The notes under the pieces are model-generated. The model did no database searches. It was not told where the DNA came from and saw only the letters and a list, made by a program, of their open reading frames with translations. This document shows, piece after piece, positions 8,182 to 16,700 of a DNA stretch of 64,000 nt (positions are counted from its first letter, which is position 1; each line of letters begins with the position of its first letter). The translations under genes were made by a program, and so were the position numbers. The DNA comes from Bacillus sp. HSf4 (GTDB lineage: Bacteria; Bacillota; Bacilli; Bacillales; Bacillaceae), in assembly GCF_029537375.1 (NCBI RefSeq), contig NZ_CP120679.1, positions 1,600,001 to 1,664,000 on the forward strand, read 5' to 3'.

Positions 8182-8772
8182 ATGTTTAACGAGAGGGAAG
8201 CATTGCGTTTAAGATTAGAGCAGCTGAATGAGGCTGAGATTAAGGTCATTAGGGAGTATCAAATCGAGCGTGATAATATTTATGCCAAGCTGCGCGAATT
8301 GGATCGCCCATCCAGCTTTAACGATACAAAAAAAGATTTTCGAACAGAGCGAAAAAGCGAATCACTCCCGGTTTTAGCTGAATTGGCTGCACAAGAGATG
8401 AAAAGCTACCAGCAGCAACAGCAGCCCCATACATCTCAAAAAAACCAGCAGCAGACTTCTCCGCAAGCCTCCGCACTGCCTGCCGGAATTCCAGACGGAA
8501 CGACAAGGCGCAGAAGGGGAACAGCCCGTCCGGGGTCAAAGGCTGCAAAACTGCGTGAAGCGGCGATTAAAACATTAAAACGCCACAATGCGGCAATCAA
8601 AAGCTCCGAACTTCAAAAAGAAATTGAAAAAGAAAGCGGACTTGAGATCCCGAATATGACAACCTTCATGCAAAGCTTGATCAAGATGTACCCGGAAGTC
8701 AAAAAACCATACCGCGGACAATATATACTAGAGGGCGAAATCTCTACCGAGACTGAGACTGAACAGCAATAG
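8182..8772 (+). CDS. rok: nucleoid-associated repressor Rok
   Basis: A 196-aa DNA-binding protein silencing AT-rich and horizontally acquired genes and repressing comK; it also recruits DnaA. The N-terminal coiled coil (residues 1-42, MFNEREALRLRLEQLNEAE...) mediates oligomerisation. A Q/S-rich linker (about 75-105) leads to a basic TTRRRRGTARPG stretch and the C-terminal winged helix (about 120-186, SSELQKEIEKESGLEIPNMT). AGGAGGG lies 11 nt before the ATG at 8182. A shorter paralogue lies 5.5 kb away on the other strand. Confidence 0.97.
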   Translation: MFNEREALRLRLEQLNEAEIKVIREYQIERDNIYAKLRELDRPSSFNDTKKDFRTERKSESLPVLAELAAQEMKSYQQQQQPHTSQKNQQQTSPQASALPAGIPDGTTRRRRGTARPGSKAAKLREAAIKTLKRHNAAIKSSELQKEIEKESGLEIPNMTTFMQSLIKMYPEVKKPYRGQYILEGEISTETETEQQ

Positions 8773-8810
8773 ATTTAATCCTTGCTTTTTCCAGATAGCG
8801 CTTGCATTTT

Positions 8811-8846
8811 CAAAAAAAAAACGGCGGTCGATTGTCGATCCGCCGT
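8811..8846 (-). terminator. terminator for cse15 (minus strand)
   Basis: Stem ACGGCGG (8821-8827)/CCGCCGT (8840-8846) with an internal TCGA/TCGA pair; the A run at 8812-8820 is a T tract on the minus strand. Confidence 0.75.
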
Positions 8847-8852
8847 CTGACC

Positions 8853-8888
8853 AAACTGCTTGAGAAAAACGTCTCAAGCAGTTTTTTT
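8853..8888 (+). terminator. rok terminator, probably bidirectional
   Basis: Thirteen-bp perfect stem AAACTGCTTGAGA/TCTCAAGCAGTTT, then seven T. Confidence 0.9.
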
Positions 8889-8919
8889 GTAAAAACCATT
8901 TTTTTACTTAAAGTGGTAT

Positions 8920-9882
8920 TTAATTTAATGGTTTTGATTCTTTGTCTTTTCTGCTGATTTTGTAGACCCATTTTTGCGGGGAACTTTCCTCTTTCGTCTG
9001 GTTTTTCCACTCTTCGATTTTTTGCTCCATTTTAGCGTCATTGGCTTGAATGAGGCTCAGCTGTTTTTGCAGCATGTCAACTTGCTCTGTTACCGATTGC
9101 AGGACCGTCTCCACCTGTTCTGAACGTGCGAATACATCACTCACTTTGTCTTTTTCAAGCGCTTGCTCCGTTTCCCGGAAGGTGTCAATATCAGCAAAAT
9201 GAGAAGCAATCCACTTATCGCTTTCATCAAGCTGCCTTTTGTAGGAAAGAATCGTTTCGTAAAACAATGCTTCTTTCGTTTTTTCGGCTTCCAACAGACG
9301 CTTTTTCGTTGCTGCCACCCGTTCTTTTAATAAAGCCACATCGGATTCAATCTCCTTCAGCTGCAGGTTTTTAGCATGAAGTTCATCTTTCAGTCTGCTA
9401 TTTTCTTCAGCGATATTTTTCAAGTTGATTTCGGTTGTTTCCCTGAGCTTTCTTTCTTTTTCTACATTGAGTTTCTCGTTTTCTATTTGTTTATGTAAGC
9501 CTTTTTTCTCCGCTTCGGATTTGATTTTTGCCAAGTGAAGGCGGTGTTTTTCTTCGATTTCTTGTTTCCGCTTAAACGTTTCTGTTTGAAGAAGCTCATG
9601 GAGCACAACGATTTTATTCAATAATTCGCTCTTGATGCGGCTGAGTGCATCCCCCGACTCTTCCTCCCGGTTGGCTGAAACCCGTTTAAGCTCCAGTGTC
9701 AGCTGCTGCAGTTTCTCCTTCATTGCGGCATTTTCCTGATTGAGCTTATGGTTTTTTTGGTGAAAATAGCTTGCTTCAAGCTCGTGAATCAATTGATGGC
9801 ACCTGGCCAGCTCCGCTTTTAAAAAGAGATTTTCCTGTGATAAATCATGAAAGTAAGGCAGTGAACCCGGTGTTTTTTTCAT
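8920..9882 (-). CDS. cse15: sporulation coiled-coil protein Cse15 (YknT)
   Basis: A 320-aa protein, almost entirely charged heptad-type sequence (residues about 15-290), with no signal peptide or membrane helix, so an extended coiled coil is very likely. The place between rok and mobA, on the opposite strand, matches B. subtilis yknT/cse15, a mother-cell sigma-E-dependent sporulation gene of unknown exact role. The start has TAGGAGG 9 nt upstream. A CATATTGT element resembling a sigma-E -10 lies upstream on the minus strand, but no convincing -35 was found. Confidence 0.85.
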   Translation of the reverse strand: MKKTPGSLPYFHDLSQENLFLKAELARCHQLIHELEASYFHQKNHKLNQENAAMKEKLQQLTLELKRVSANREEESGDALSRIKSELLNKIVVLHELLQTETFKRKQEIEEKHRLHLAKIKSEAEKKGLHKQIENEKLNVEKERKLRETTEINLKNIAEENSRLKDELHAKNLQLKEIESDVALLKERVAATKKRLLEAEKTKEALFYETILSYKRQLDESDKWIASHFADIDTFRETEQALEKDKVSDVFARSEQVETVLQSVTEQVDMLQKQLSLIQANDAKMEQKIEEWKNQTKEESSPQKWVYKISRKDKESKPLN

Positions 9883-10043
9883 GGTGATTTTAGCCTCCTA
9901 AAAATGTTACAACTACAATATGCAAAAGCCGGACCGATCATGTCTCCCCAAAAAATCCGTTTTGTAAACTTGTTCGTCTTTCCGCACTTTTGCTATGCTT
10001 TTGAAGAGGGTTGTTGCTTTGAAAAAGAAAGGCTGTGAAAGAA

Positions 10044-10631
10044 ATGAAGCCCGTTTATGTTGTTTTATCAGGCGGATTATCACGCCGGTTTGGAGAACCG
10101 AAGGCGTTTGCAATGTGGAAAAATAAGCCTCTTTATCAATGGTGCAAACAGGCAGTTGGCGGTGAAGCGCTGATATTGAGCCATCCCGGCCTGACCGAAC
10201 GGTTCAAGTCGTACGGAGAAAAAACAGTATGGGAAGATATAGAGCCTTTCAGAGGGAAAGGCCCGCTCGCCGGCATATATACGGCGATGGAGCATGAGGA
10301 AGGGGACATATATGTTGTGTTGGCCTGTGACACACCCCTTATCCGCCACGCGACAATCAAGGCTTTAACCGAACAGCTGACGCCTGAGAGCGACGCCGTT
10401 GTCGCGGTTGCAGACGGAAGGGCGCAGCCGCTTGCGGCCGTCTACCACAAACGGATCAAACACATCATATATGAACAGCTTCTGCAAGATGAGCTGAAGA
10501 TCAAGAGCTTCCTCGACCGCATTCGTGTCAAGTATATTGAAGCACAAGCGATCGGCGCAGAATCTTGGGAATTTCTAAATGTCAATAAAAAGTCGGATTT
10601 AAAAAAGATAGAAGCGTTTTTTCCGGAATGA
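10044..10631 (+). CDS. mobA: molybdenum cofactor guanylyltransferase MobA
   Basis: A 195-aa nucleotidyltransferase that links GMP from GTP to molybdopterin, forming the guanine-dinucleotide cofactor. The NTP-binding motif is LSGGLSRRFGEPKAF (residues about 8-22; usual LAGGxSxRMGxxKA), and ACDTPL supplies the metal-binding aspartate. The ATG at 10044 was chosen over a GTG at 10035, because AGAAAGG at 10026-10032 is 11 nt from the ATG and only 2 nt from the GTG. First gene of the molybdenum cofactor run. Confidence 0.9.
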   Translation: MKPVYVVLSGGLSRRFGEPKAFAMWKNKPLYQWCKQAVGGEALILSHPGLTERFKSYGEKTVWEDIEPFRGKGPLAGIYTAMEHEEGDIYVVLACDTPLIRHATIKALTEQLTPESDAVVAVADGRAQPLAAVYHKRIKHIIYEQLLQDELKIKSFLDRIRVKYIEAQAIGAESWEFLNVNKKSDLKKIEAFFPE

Positions 10632-10735
10632 AATGTTTTATCATAGATTGCAGGCGTTTTTAAAGGCTGCGGGAAAAGATGTTCACGGCAAAACATGATA
10701 TGATACTAGAAAAGGAAGTAAAGGAGTTTATCCTG

Positions 10736-11749
10736 ATGCATGAACGGTATTCGAGGCAAATCAGATATCAAAACATCGGCCAAGCGGGGCAGGATCAGAT
10801 AAGGAAAAGCCATGTTTTGATTGTCGGAGCCGGAGCGCTCGGCACAGCAGCTGCCGAAGGGCTTACCCGGGCGGGTGTCGGCGCGTTGTCCATCATCGAT
10901 CGCGATTATGTCGAATGGAGCAACCTGCAAAGACAGTCGCTCTATGCTGAACAAGACGCGGAAAAACGGCTGCCTAAAGCGATTGCGGCGAAAAAGAGGC
11001 TTTCAAAAATAAATCGAGATGTCAGGCTTTATACATATGTTGCAGACGGCAACCCCGAGACGTTGAAGCCGCTTATTGAAGAGGCCGATGCCGTCATTGA
11101 TGCAACAGACAATTTTGAGACGCGCATGGTCATTAATGACTTGGCACAGTTGACGGACACGCCGTGGGTTTACGGGGCCTGTGTCGGCAGTCAGGGCATG
11201 TACATGACGATCGTTCCGAAAAGCACGCCATGTCTTGCCTGTTTGTTCGGGGAAATACCGATTGGGGGAGCGACATGCGATACGTCGGGCATTATTTCCC
11301 CTGCCGTGCAAATGGTGTCGGCCTTTCAGCAGGCTGAAGTATTAAAGATGTTGACGGGTCGCCATGAAGCTCTCCAAACTAATTTTGTCACGTTCGATTT
11401 ATGGGCAAACACTCATTTTAAGATGAAGATAGACAGGAATGAGGAATGCCCGTCATGCGGCAAAACGCCGGATTATCCCTTTATTCAGGACGCCAGCCAA
11501 AAGAAAGCGGCTGTGCTTTGCGGAAGGGAAACCGTCCAGATTCGCAGTGACATGCTGAAGCGTATTCCGAAGCAGGAGCTTAAAGAAAGACTTGCCGGGA
11601 TCGGAAAGGTTGAGGCGAATGACTATCTGCTTCATGTCGCATATGAAGCGTTTCGGATCGTCATTTTTCACGATGGAAGGGCTCTGGTTCACGGCACAAA
11701 CGATATTAAAGAAGCCAACTCAGTATTGGCGCGAGTCATCGGAATGTAG
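10736..11749 (+). CDS. moeB: MoeB/ThiF-type adenylyltransferase
   Basis: A 337-aa E1-like enzyme. It adenylates the C-terminal Gly-Gly of MoaD so that sulfur can be loaded for molybdopterin synthesis. The nucleotide loop is [12 protein letters not shown] (near residue 35), the catalytic-loop region DATDNFETR is intact, and zinc cysteines occur as CLACLF and CPSCG. The ATG at 10736 follows AAGGAG with 9-nt spacing; the in-frame ATG at 10679 has none. The C-terminal 80 residues extend beyond the ThiF core. It may also serve ThiS, as in other Bacilli (inference). Confidence 0.92.
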   Translation: MHERYSRQIRYQNIGQAGQDQIRKSHVLIVGAGALGTAAAEGLTRAGVGALSIIDRDYVEWSNLQRQSLYAEQDAEKRLPKAIAAKKRLSKINRDVRLYTYVADGNPETLKPLIEEADAVIDATDNFETRMVINDLAQLTDTPWVYGACVGSQGMYMTIVPKSTPCLACLFGEIPIGGATCDTSGIISPAVQMVSAFQQAEVLKMLTGRHEALQTNFVTFDLWANTHFKMKIDRNEECPSCGKTPDYPFIQDASQKKAAVLCGRETVQIRSDMLKRIPKQELKERLAGIGKVEANDYLLHVAYEAFRIVIFHDGRALVHGTNDIKEANSVLARVIGM

Positions 11750-11767
11750 AAACAGGAGGTCTTTTGA

Positions 11768-13060
11768 ATGTTGGAAAAAAGAAAACCGATCGCCGTCTAT
11801 GAAGCTGCACAGCTTGTCTCACAGTTTCAAAAACAGGGGGAAACGGAGTGGGTTCACCTTGAAGAAAGCCTGCATCGATATTTAGCTGAAGATGTATTGG
11901 CCGACCACCATGTCCCGGCATTTGACCGTTCGCCATACGACGGTTTTGCCGTCCGTGCGGCCGATACTGCCGGCGCTGCCAGGGAACATCCGCTCAAATT
12001 TGAAGTCATTGATCATATCGGAGCAGGGGCAGTGTCTGAAAAGAAACTCGGTCCTTTTCAAGCCGTCAGAATTATGACGGGAGCGCAGATCCCAAAAGGT
12101 GCGGATGCGGTTGTCATGCTCGAGCTGACGAAGGCATATACAGAAGGCGGCAGGAACTACATGGAGCTGAAGCGTTCATTTAAGCCTGGGGACAACATTT
12201 CAAAAATGGGAGAAGACGCGGAAAAAGGCTCTGTTCTTTTAACGAAAGGAACGCGGATTACATCGGGGGTTGTCGCTTTGCTTGCGACGTTTGGATATGC
12301 CTGTGTTCCCGTGATCAAGAAGCCTGTGGTCGGCATTATCGCCACTGGAACAGAGCTCTTGAACGTCAGCGATCCCCTCGTTCCCGGAAAAATCCGCAAC
12401 AGCAACGCGAGCATGGTCGCTGCCCAAGTGGAAGAAGCGGGAGGGCGGCCGCTTTATTTCGGAAAGATCTCAGATCATTTTGATGAAAGCTTTGAAGCCG
12501 TTGAAAACGCTTTGGATAAGGTTGATTTTCTGGTGACAACCGGCGGAGTATCCGTTGGTGATTTTGATTTTCTGCCGGCCATTTATGAGAAGCTCGGCGC
12601 TAAAGTGCTGTTCAATAAAGTGGCGATGCGCCCCGGGAGCGTCACGACAGTCGCCCAATTAAACGGAAAATTGCTTTTTGGGCTGTCAGGAAATCCGTCC
12701 GCCTGCTTCGTCGGTTTTGAGCTGTTTGTGAAGCCATCCATAAAAACCACGCTGCTTGATCCGAAACCGTATCCTTTGTGTGCAGAAGCGGTTCTGACCA
12801 AAGATTTTCCGAAACCGAATCCGTTTGCAAGGTTTGTACGTTCTGTTGTCTCCATCAAAGAAGGGACACTTCACGCCGAACCGGTCGGCCTCGATAAATC
12901 GGGTGCTGTCACATCGCTAGCTGATGCCAATGCCCTCCTGGTCTTGCCAGGAGGAACAAGAGGCTATGAAGCGGGAATGCGGGCACATGTGCTTTTATTT
13001 CGCGATGAGAACGGAAGTGACCAGCTATGGCCGCACATTTTCCAATCCTCCAGATCGTAG
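11768..13060 (+). CDS. moeA: molybdopterin molybdenumtransferase MoeA
   Basis: A 430-aa enzyme inserting molybdate into adenylated molybdopterin. The four-domain MoeA architecture is evident: PAFDRSPYDGFAVRA near residues 53-67, GAQIPKGADAVV, the MoCF-binding domain with TGTELL and NSNASMV, and TTGGVSVGDFDF with GLSGNPSACFVGFE. CAGGAGG precedes the ATG at 11768. It starts 19 nt after moeB and overlaps mobB by 34 bp, indicating one operon. Confidence 0.95.
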   Translation: MLEKRKPIAVYEAAQLVSQFQKQGETEWVHLEESLHRYLAEDVLADHHVPAFDRSPYDGFAVRAADTAGAAREHPLKFEVIDHIGAGAVSEKKLGPFQAVRIMTGAQIPKGADAVVMLELTKAYTEGGRNYMELKRSFKPGDNISKMGEDAEKGSVLLTKGTRITSGVVALLATFGYACVPVIKKPVVGIIATGTELLNVSDPLVPGKIRNSNASMVAAQVEEAGGRPLYFGKISDHFDESFEAVENALDKVDFLVTTGGVSVGDFDFLPAIYEKLGAKVLFNKVAMRPGSVTTVAQLNGKLLFGLSGNPSACFVGFELFVKPSIKTTLLDPKPYPLCAEAVLTKDFPKPNPFARFVRSVVSIKEGTLHAEPVGLDKSGAVTSLADANALLVLPGGTRGYEAGMRAHVLLFRDENGSDQLWPHIFQSSRS

Positions 13061-13581
13061 GGTATCAAAACAGCGGGAAAACGTCGTTTGTGGAAATGCT
13101 TGCTGACAAGCTTGAACATTCCGGTGTGAAGGTCGGCTGCCTGAAACACCACGGTCATGGAGGTGAACCGGAAGCTTTGACAGAGGGAAAGGATTCCGAC
13201 CGGTTTTGGCGCGCCGGTGCAGCGGTTTCCGGTGTTGAAGGCGCGGGGGTGCTTCAGCTTAGCGCCCGAGGTGATTGGACGCTGGAGAAGCTGATTGCAC
13301 TATACAGCCTCATGCCGATTGACTGCCTGCTGATCGAAGGGTTTAAACAAGCGGCCTTCCCAAAAGTAGTCATGGTCAGAAATGAAGCAGACGGCCATCT
13401 GCTTGAACAATTGTCGGGCACCATCGCCGTCATTTACCGGGACAGTCAGCCGCGTGAAGTGCCGAACGGTGTACCATCCTTTCATATTGCGGATCCCGGT
13501 GCAATGTCGTATATATTAAACCACTTAAAGGAGGAAGGCGTTTGTCTGAACGATTCGTCATCACCCAAGAACCGATTGTGA
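13027..13581 (+). CDS. mobB: molybdopterin-guanine dinucleotide accessory protein MobB
   Basis: A 184-aa GTP-binding P-loop protein that assists MobA. The Walker A motif is GYQNSGKTS (residues 12-20), followed by CLKHHGHGGEP, typical of the family. It overlaps moeA by 34 bp and moaE by 40 bp, so expression is likely coupled. The start ATG at 13027 is inside moeA without a strong ribosome site. Confidence 0.9.
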   Translation: MAAHFPILQIVGYQNSGKTSFVEMLADKLEHSGVKVGCLKHHGHGGEPEALTEGKDSDRFWRAGAAVSGVEGAGVLQLSARGDWTLEKLIALYSLMPIDCLLIEGFKQAAFPKVVMVRNEADGHLLEQLSGTIAVIYRDSQPREVPNGVPSFHIADPGAMSYILNHLKEEGVCLNDSSSPKNRL

Positions 13582-14039
13582 TCGAAGATGTCGTCAAAAA
13601 AGTCGAGAAAAGAGAAGCCGGAGCTATTACGACATTTATCGGTACAGTCAGAGAATGGACAAAAGGAAAGAGGACGCTCTATCTGGAATATGAGGCCTAT
13701 GTTCCGATGGCAGTCAGCATGCTCGCTCAAATAGGAGAAGAAATCAAGCAAAAATGGCCGGGGGCAGAGGCAGCCATTACCCACCGGATCGGAAGGCTGG
13801 AAATATCGGAAGCTGCTGTTGTCATCGCGGTTTCTTCCCCTCACCGGAAAGCGGCCTATGAAGCGAACGAATATGCGATTGAAAGAATCAAGCAAATCGT
13901 GCCAATATGGAAAAAAGAGCATTGGGAAAACGGTGAATCCTGGATCGGCGACCAGCTTGAAACAACTGCATACCCGGAGGGAAAACCAGACATTGAAGCT
14001 GCTGCTTCAAACGATAAAAGAGGTGCTGAACATGATTAA
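13542..14039 (+). CDS. moaE: molybdopterin synthase large subunit MoaE
   Basis: A 165-aa catalytic subunit that, with MoaD thiocarboxylate, converts precursor Z to molybdopterin. Family motifs visible: [44 protein letters not shown] and PIWKKE. The TTG start at 13542 is supported by AAAGGAGG 7 nt upstream. It overlaps both mobB and moaD. The length is slightly above the roughly 157 aa of B. subtilis, from a longer C-terminal tail. Confidence 0.93.
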   Translation: MSERFVITQEPIVIEDVVKKVEKREAGAITTFIGTVREWTKGKRTLYLEYEAYVPMAVSMLAQIGEEIKQKWPGAEAAITHRIGRLEISEAAVVIAVSSPHRKAAYEANEYAIERIKQIVPIWKKEHWENGESWIGDQLETTAYPEGKPDIEAAASNDKRGAEHD

Positions 14040-14265
14040 AATATTGCTGTTTGCCCACCTTGCGGAACAGGCGGGCGCACAAAGCATTGATCTGGACGCA
14101 GAGGAAACAACGACAGACCGAATCAGGCAGTTTTTGAAGGAAACATACAGCCTCAGAGGAACAGACCGGGCGATGATCGCTGTCAATGAGGTGTATACAA
14201 GGGGCAACAGTGAAGTGAAATCAGGTGACACAGTTGCTTTCATACCCCCGGTCAGCGGAGGGTGA
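14032..14265 (+). CDS. moaD: molybdopterin synthase sulfur carrier MoaD
   Basis: A 77-aa ubiquitin-like small subunit. It ends in the required Gly-Gly (PPVSGG), which MoeB adenylates and which then becomes a thiocarboxylate. The ATG at 14032 follows AGAGGTG and overlaps moaE by 8 bp. The open frame extending upstream to 13819 is within moaE and is rejected. Last gene of the molybdenum cofactor operon; a very strong terminator follows. Confidence 0.93.
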   Translation: MIKILLFAHLAEQAGAQSIDLDAEETTTDRIRQFLKETYSLRGTDRAMIAVNEVYTRGNSEVKSGDTVAFIPPVSGG

Positions 14266-14271
14266 AACAGC

Positions 14272-14314
14272 CGGCAGCCGGTTATAGCTTGTTCTATAAC
14301 CGGCTGCCGTTTTT
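14272..14314. terminator. terminator of the molybdenum cofactor operon, overlapping the rok-like 3' end
   Basis: Near-perfect 15-bp stem from GGCAGCCGGTTATAG (14273-14287) with its complement at 14294-14308, loop CTTGTT, then GTTTTT. The stop codon of the convergent Rok-like gene lies inside the right arm, so that coding sequence includes half of the hairpin. Confidence 0.92.
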
Positions 14315-14674
14315 GTCTGAGTTGTTTCCGAGATAGAGAAAACACCCGCGCCTTTCTTTTGAAATGTTTGGTTCTAATTTTTGAATGAGCTCATAAAGCT
14401 CACTAATACGGTGAACGTTGAAGTTGGTTCTTTCCTTGAGCTTCATCTTCAGTTCTTTCGTTGTGACAATTTTTTCTTTTTGCTGTTTAATAATGTCTAC
14501 GCAATGTGCAGCATAATACTCTTTATTGGAACGTCTATGTCGCTGGATCTGCCTGTCGAGTTCTCCCAATCTTTCATAGATCCCTTCACGCTCTTTCCTG
14601 ATGTCTTTCCAGATTTTCTGTTCCAATTCACCTAAGAGGAGAAGCCGTTTTTTCAAAGTCTCTCTTTTCGACAT
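14294..14674 (-). CDS. short Rok-like DNA-binding protein (Rok paralogue)
   Basis: A 126-aa protein not known to me at this locus in B. subtilis. Its N-terminus (MSKRETLKKRLLLLGELEQK, continuing to GIYERLGELDR at residues 31-41) lines up with the Rok coiled coil of this window (ending NIYAKLRELDR). Its C-terminal part (TTKELKMKLKERTNFNVHRI at 71-90, ERRGCFLYL at 107-115) lines up with the Rok winged helix (SSELQKEIEKESGLEIPNMT, PYRGQYIL). The long Q-rich linker is absent, as in plasmid-type sRok. The start at 14674 has GGAG 9 nt upstream; a further ATG at 14692 lacks one. Confidence 0.8.
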   Translation of the reverse strand: MSKRETLKKRLLLLGELEQKIWKDIRKEREGIYERLGELDRQIQRHRRSNKEYYAAHCVDIIKQQKEKIVTTKELKMKLKERTNFNVHRISELYELIQKLEPNISKERRGCFLYLGNNSDKNGSRL

Positions 14675-14930
14675 TGCAATCAACTCCGTCATTCATAATT
14701 TGATAACATTTTCTATTATTTTACATCAAATTCCTTCATTCATCAAAAAATTTCCTTTATATAAGCTTCATATTTTTTAAGATGTCAAGAGAGGTAAATT
14801 TCAAACGTGAGAGGTGCAAAGTCTCCATAATAAGTCTGAATTTTTTAAAATCGGTGGAATTTTATTTCGGAAATCGATATATTAAATGATGTGTCCTAGT
14901 TTTACATGAATTGGAAAGGTGCTGGTGCGA
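14675..14930. promoter_or_regulatory. divergent AT-rich promoter region, rok-like gene / yknU
   Basis: On the minus strand TTGATG (14741-14746), 17-nt spacer, TAAAAT (14718-14723) forms a good sigma-A promoter for the Rok-like gene. On the plus strand TATATT at 14878-14883 could be the yknU -10 with a weak -35. The region is strongly AT-rich, the kind of DNA Rok proteins bind (inference). Confidence 0.5.
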
Positions 14931-16688
14931 ATGGAGTCTCTTAAAAAACTGAAATCCTTTTATTGGCCTTATAAAAAAATGTTTGTGCTGTCGCTCGTTT
15001 CAATGCTTTTAATGACCGCGATCACTGTGATTTATCCGATTATGCTGCAGCTGACGATTGATGAAGTGATACTCGGCGGCGAATACGGCTTGGTCATGTG
15101 GATTAGCTTAGGATTTATCGCAGTCATGACGGTTAAGGGGGCAGCTACTTTTTTTCATCAATATCTCGGTGATATGTTCGGCATCCGCTCGGTCTACAGC
15201 TTGAGAAAAGAGCTGTATGCGAAGCTGCAGCGCCTCTCGTTTAAATATTATGACAGCGCAAAAACAGGGGATCTCATGTCGCGGTTGACCGCAGATGTCG
15301 AAGGAATCAGATTCTTTTTATCTTTCGGCTTTGCAGAAGCGATTCGCTTCATCCTGCTTGTCAGCTTGAGCCTTTCTGTTATGTTTTCTTATTCTGTGCC
15401 CCTTACGCTCGTAACAATCGCATCGCTGCCGTTTCTCGGCGCTGCGGTTTACCGGTTTGATCAAAAAGTGCATCCTGCTTTTCGAAAAATTAGAAAATCA
15501 TTCGCCCGTTTAAACACAAAAGTTCAGGAAAACATCAGCGGAATCAACACCGTCAAATCCCTATCAAAAGAAGACTTTGAAATTCAGAATTTCACTCATT
15601 CAAACGAACACTTTCGAACGAAAAATTTACATGCTTCATATATCATGTCAAAGTTCTTCCCTTTGATGGAGTTTATCGGCAATATCTGTCTGGTTGCTCT
15701 GTTGTCGTTCGGCGGCTGGCTTGTCATTCAAAATCGGTTAAACCCGGGGGAGCTCGTCGCTTTTTTCAGTCTTGTCAATTATATGATGTGGCCGATTATG
15801 AACCTTGGATATGTGATCAACTTGTTTTCACAAGCAAAAGCGTCAGCAGAACGCTTGTTGGAAATTCTTGACGAAGACGAGGAAATCACCGACCGAGGCC
15901 AACCGGAACAAAGCGGACGGCTGAATGGGGATGTCGTATTCAGCAATGTATCCCTTCGATATACAAAGGATAACGCGGAAGCTTTGCATGACGTTTCCTT
16001 CCAAGCTCCCCGCGGGAAAACGATTGGTTTAATCGGGGCGACGGGCTCCGGGAAAAGCAGCATTATTCAATTGTTGAGCCGTTTTTACGAACCGACAGCG
16101 GGAATGATCACGATTGATGACAAGCCGCTTTCCAGCTATTCATTAAAGATGCTGCGCTCCAATATCGGTATCGTGCCTCAGGAATCGTTTTTGTTTTCAT
16201 CCACCATCCGCTCGAATATTGCATATGGAAAACCGGATGCCTCGATGGATGACATCATTGAAAGCGCGAAAAGGGCGCAGGCCCACGACTTTATTATGGA
16301 GCTTCCAGACCGATATGAGACGATGCTCGGCGAGAGGGGGCTCGGGCTTTCGGGAGGCCAAAAACAGCGGATTGCAATCGCGCGGGCGATTTGCCTCAAT
16401 CCGAGCATTCTGATTTTGGATGATTCGACAAGCGCCGTCGATATGGAGACCGAACACCGCATCCAGCTTGCGCTCAAGGAAGTCATGCGGGATCGGACGA
16501 CTTTCATTATCGCCCACAGAATCTCGTCTTTGAAACATGCCGACGAAATTCTCGTTTTGGACGGCGGCAAGGTAAAAGAAAGGGGAACACATCAAGAGTT
16601 AATCGAGAAAAACGGTTTGTATAAACGGATTTTTGATTTGCAGTACAAAGACCAGCAATTGCTGAATGAACCGCATTTTGCAGGATAG
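14931..16688 (+). CDS. yknU: ABC exporter half-transporter YknU
   Basis: A 585-aa type IV (exporter-fold) half-transporter: six membrane helices in the first ~300 residues, then an ATPase domain with Walker A GATGSGKSS (about residue 370) and signature LSGGQKQR (about 473). The Walker B end reads ILILDDSTSAVD, with Asp where catalytic Glu is usual, as expected for the degenerate site of a heterodimer. AAAGGTG precedes the ATG at 14931. It probably pairs with YknV, whose gene begins 12 nt later; the substrate is unknown. Confidence 0.92.
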   Translation: MESLKKLKSFYWPYKKMFVLSLVSMLLMTAITVIYPIMLQLTIDEVILGGEYGLVMWISLGFIAVMTVKGAATFFHQYLGDMFGIRSVYSLRKELYAKLQRLSFKYYDSAKTGDLMSRLTADVEGIRFFLSFGFAEAIRFILLVSLSLSVMFSYSVPLTLVTIASLPFLGAAVYRFDQKVHPAFRKIRKSFARLNTKVQENISGINTVKSLSKEDFEIQNFTHSNEHFRTKNLHASYIMSKFFPLMEFIGNICLVALLSFGGWLVIQNRLNPGELVAFFSLVNYMMWPIMNLGYVINLFSQAKASAERLLEILDEDEEITDRGQPEQSGRLNGDVVFSNVSLRYTKDNAEALHDVSFQAPRGKTIGLIGATGSGKSSIIQLLSRFYEPTAGMITIDDKPLSSYSLKMLRSNIGIVPQESFLFSSTIRSNIAYGKPDASMDDIIESAKRAQAHDFIMELPDRYETMLGERGLGLSGGQKQRIAIARAICLNPSILILDDSTSAVDMETEHRIQLALKEVMRDRTTFIIAHRISSLKHADEILVLDGGKVKERGTHQELIEKNGLYKRIFDLQYKDQQLLNEPHFAG

Positions 16689-16700
16689 GGGGCTGTTGTC

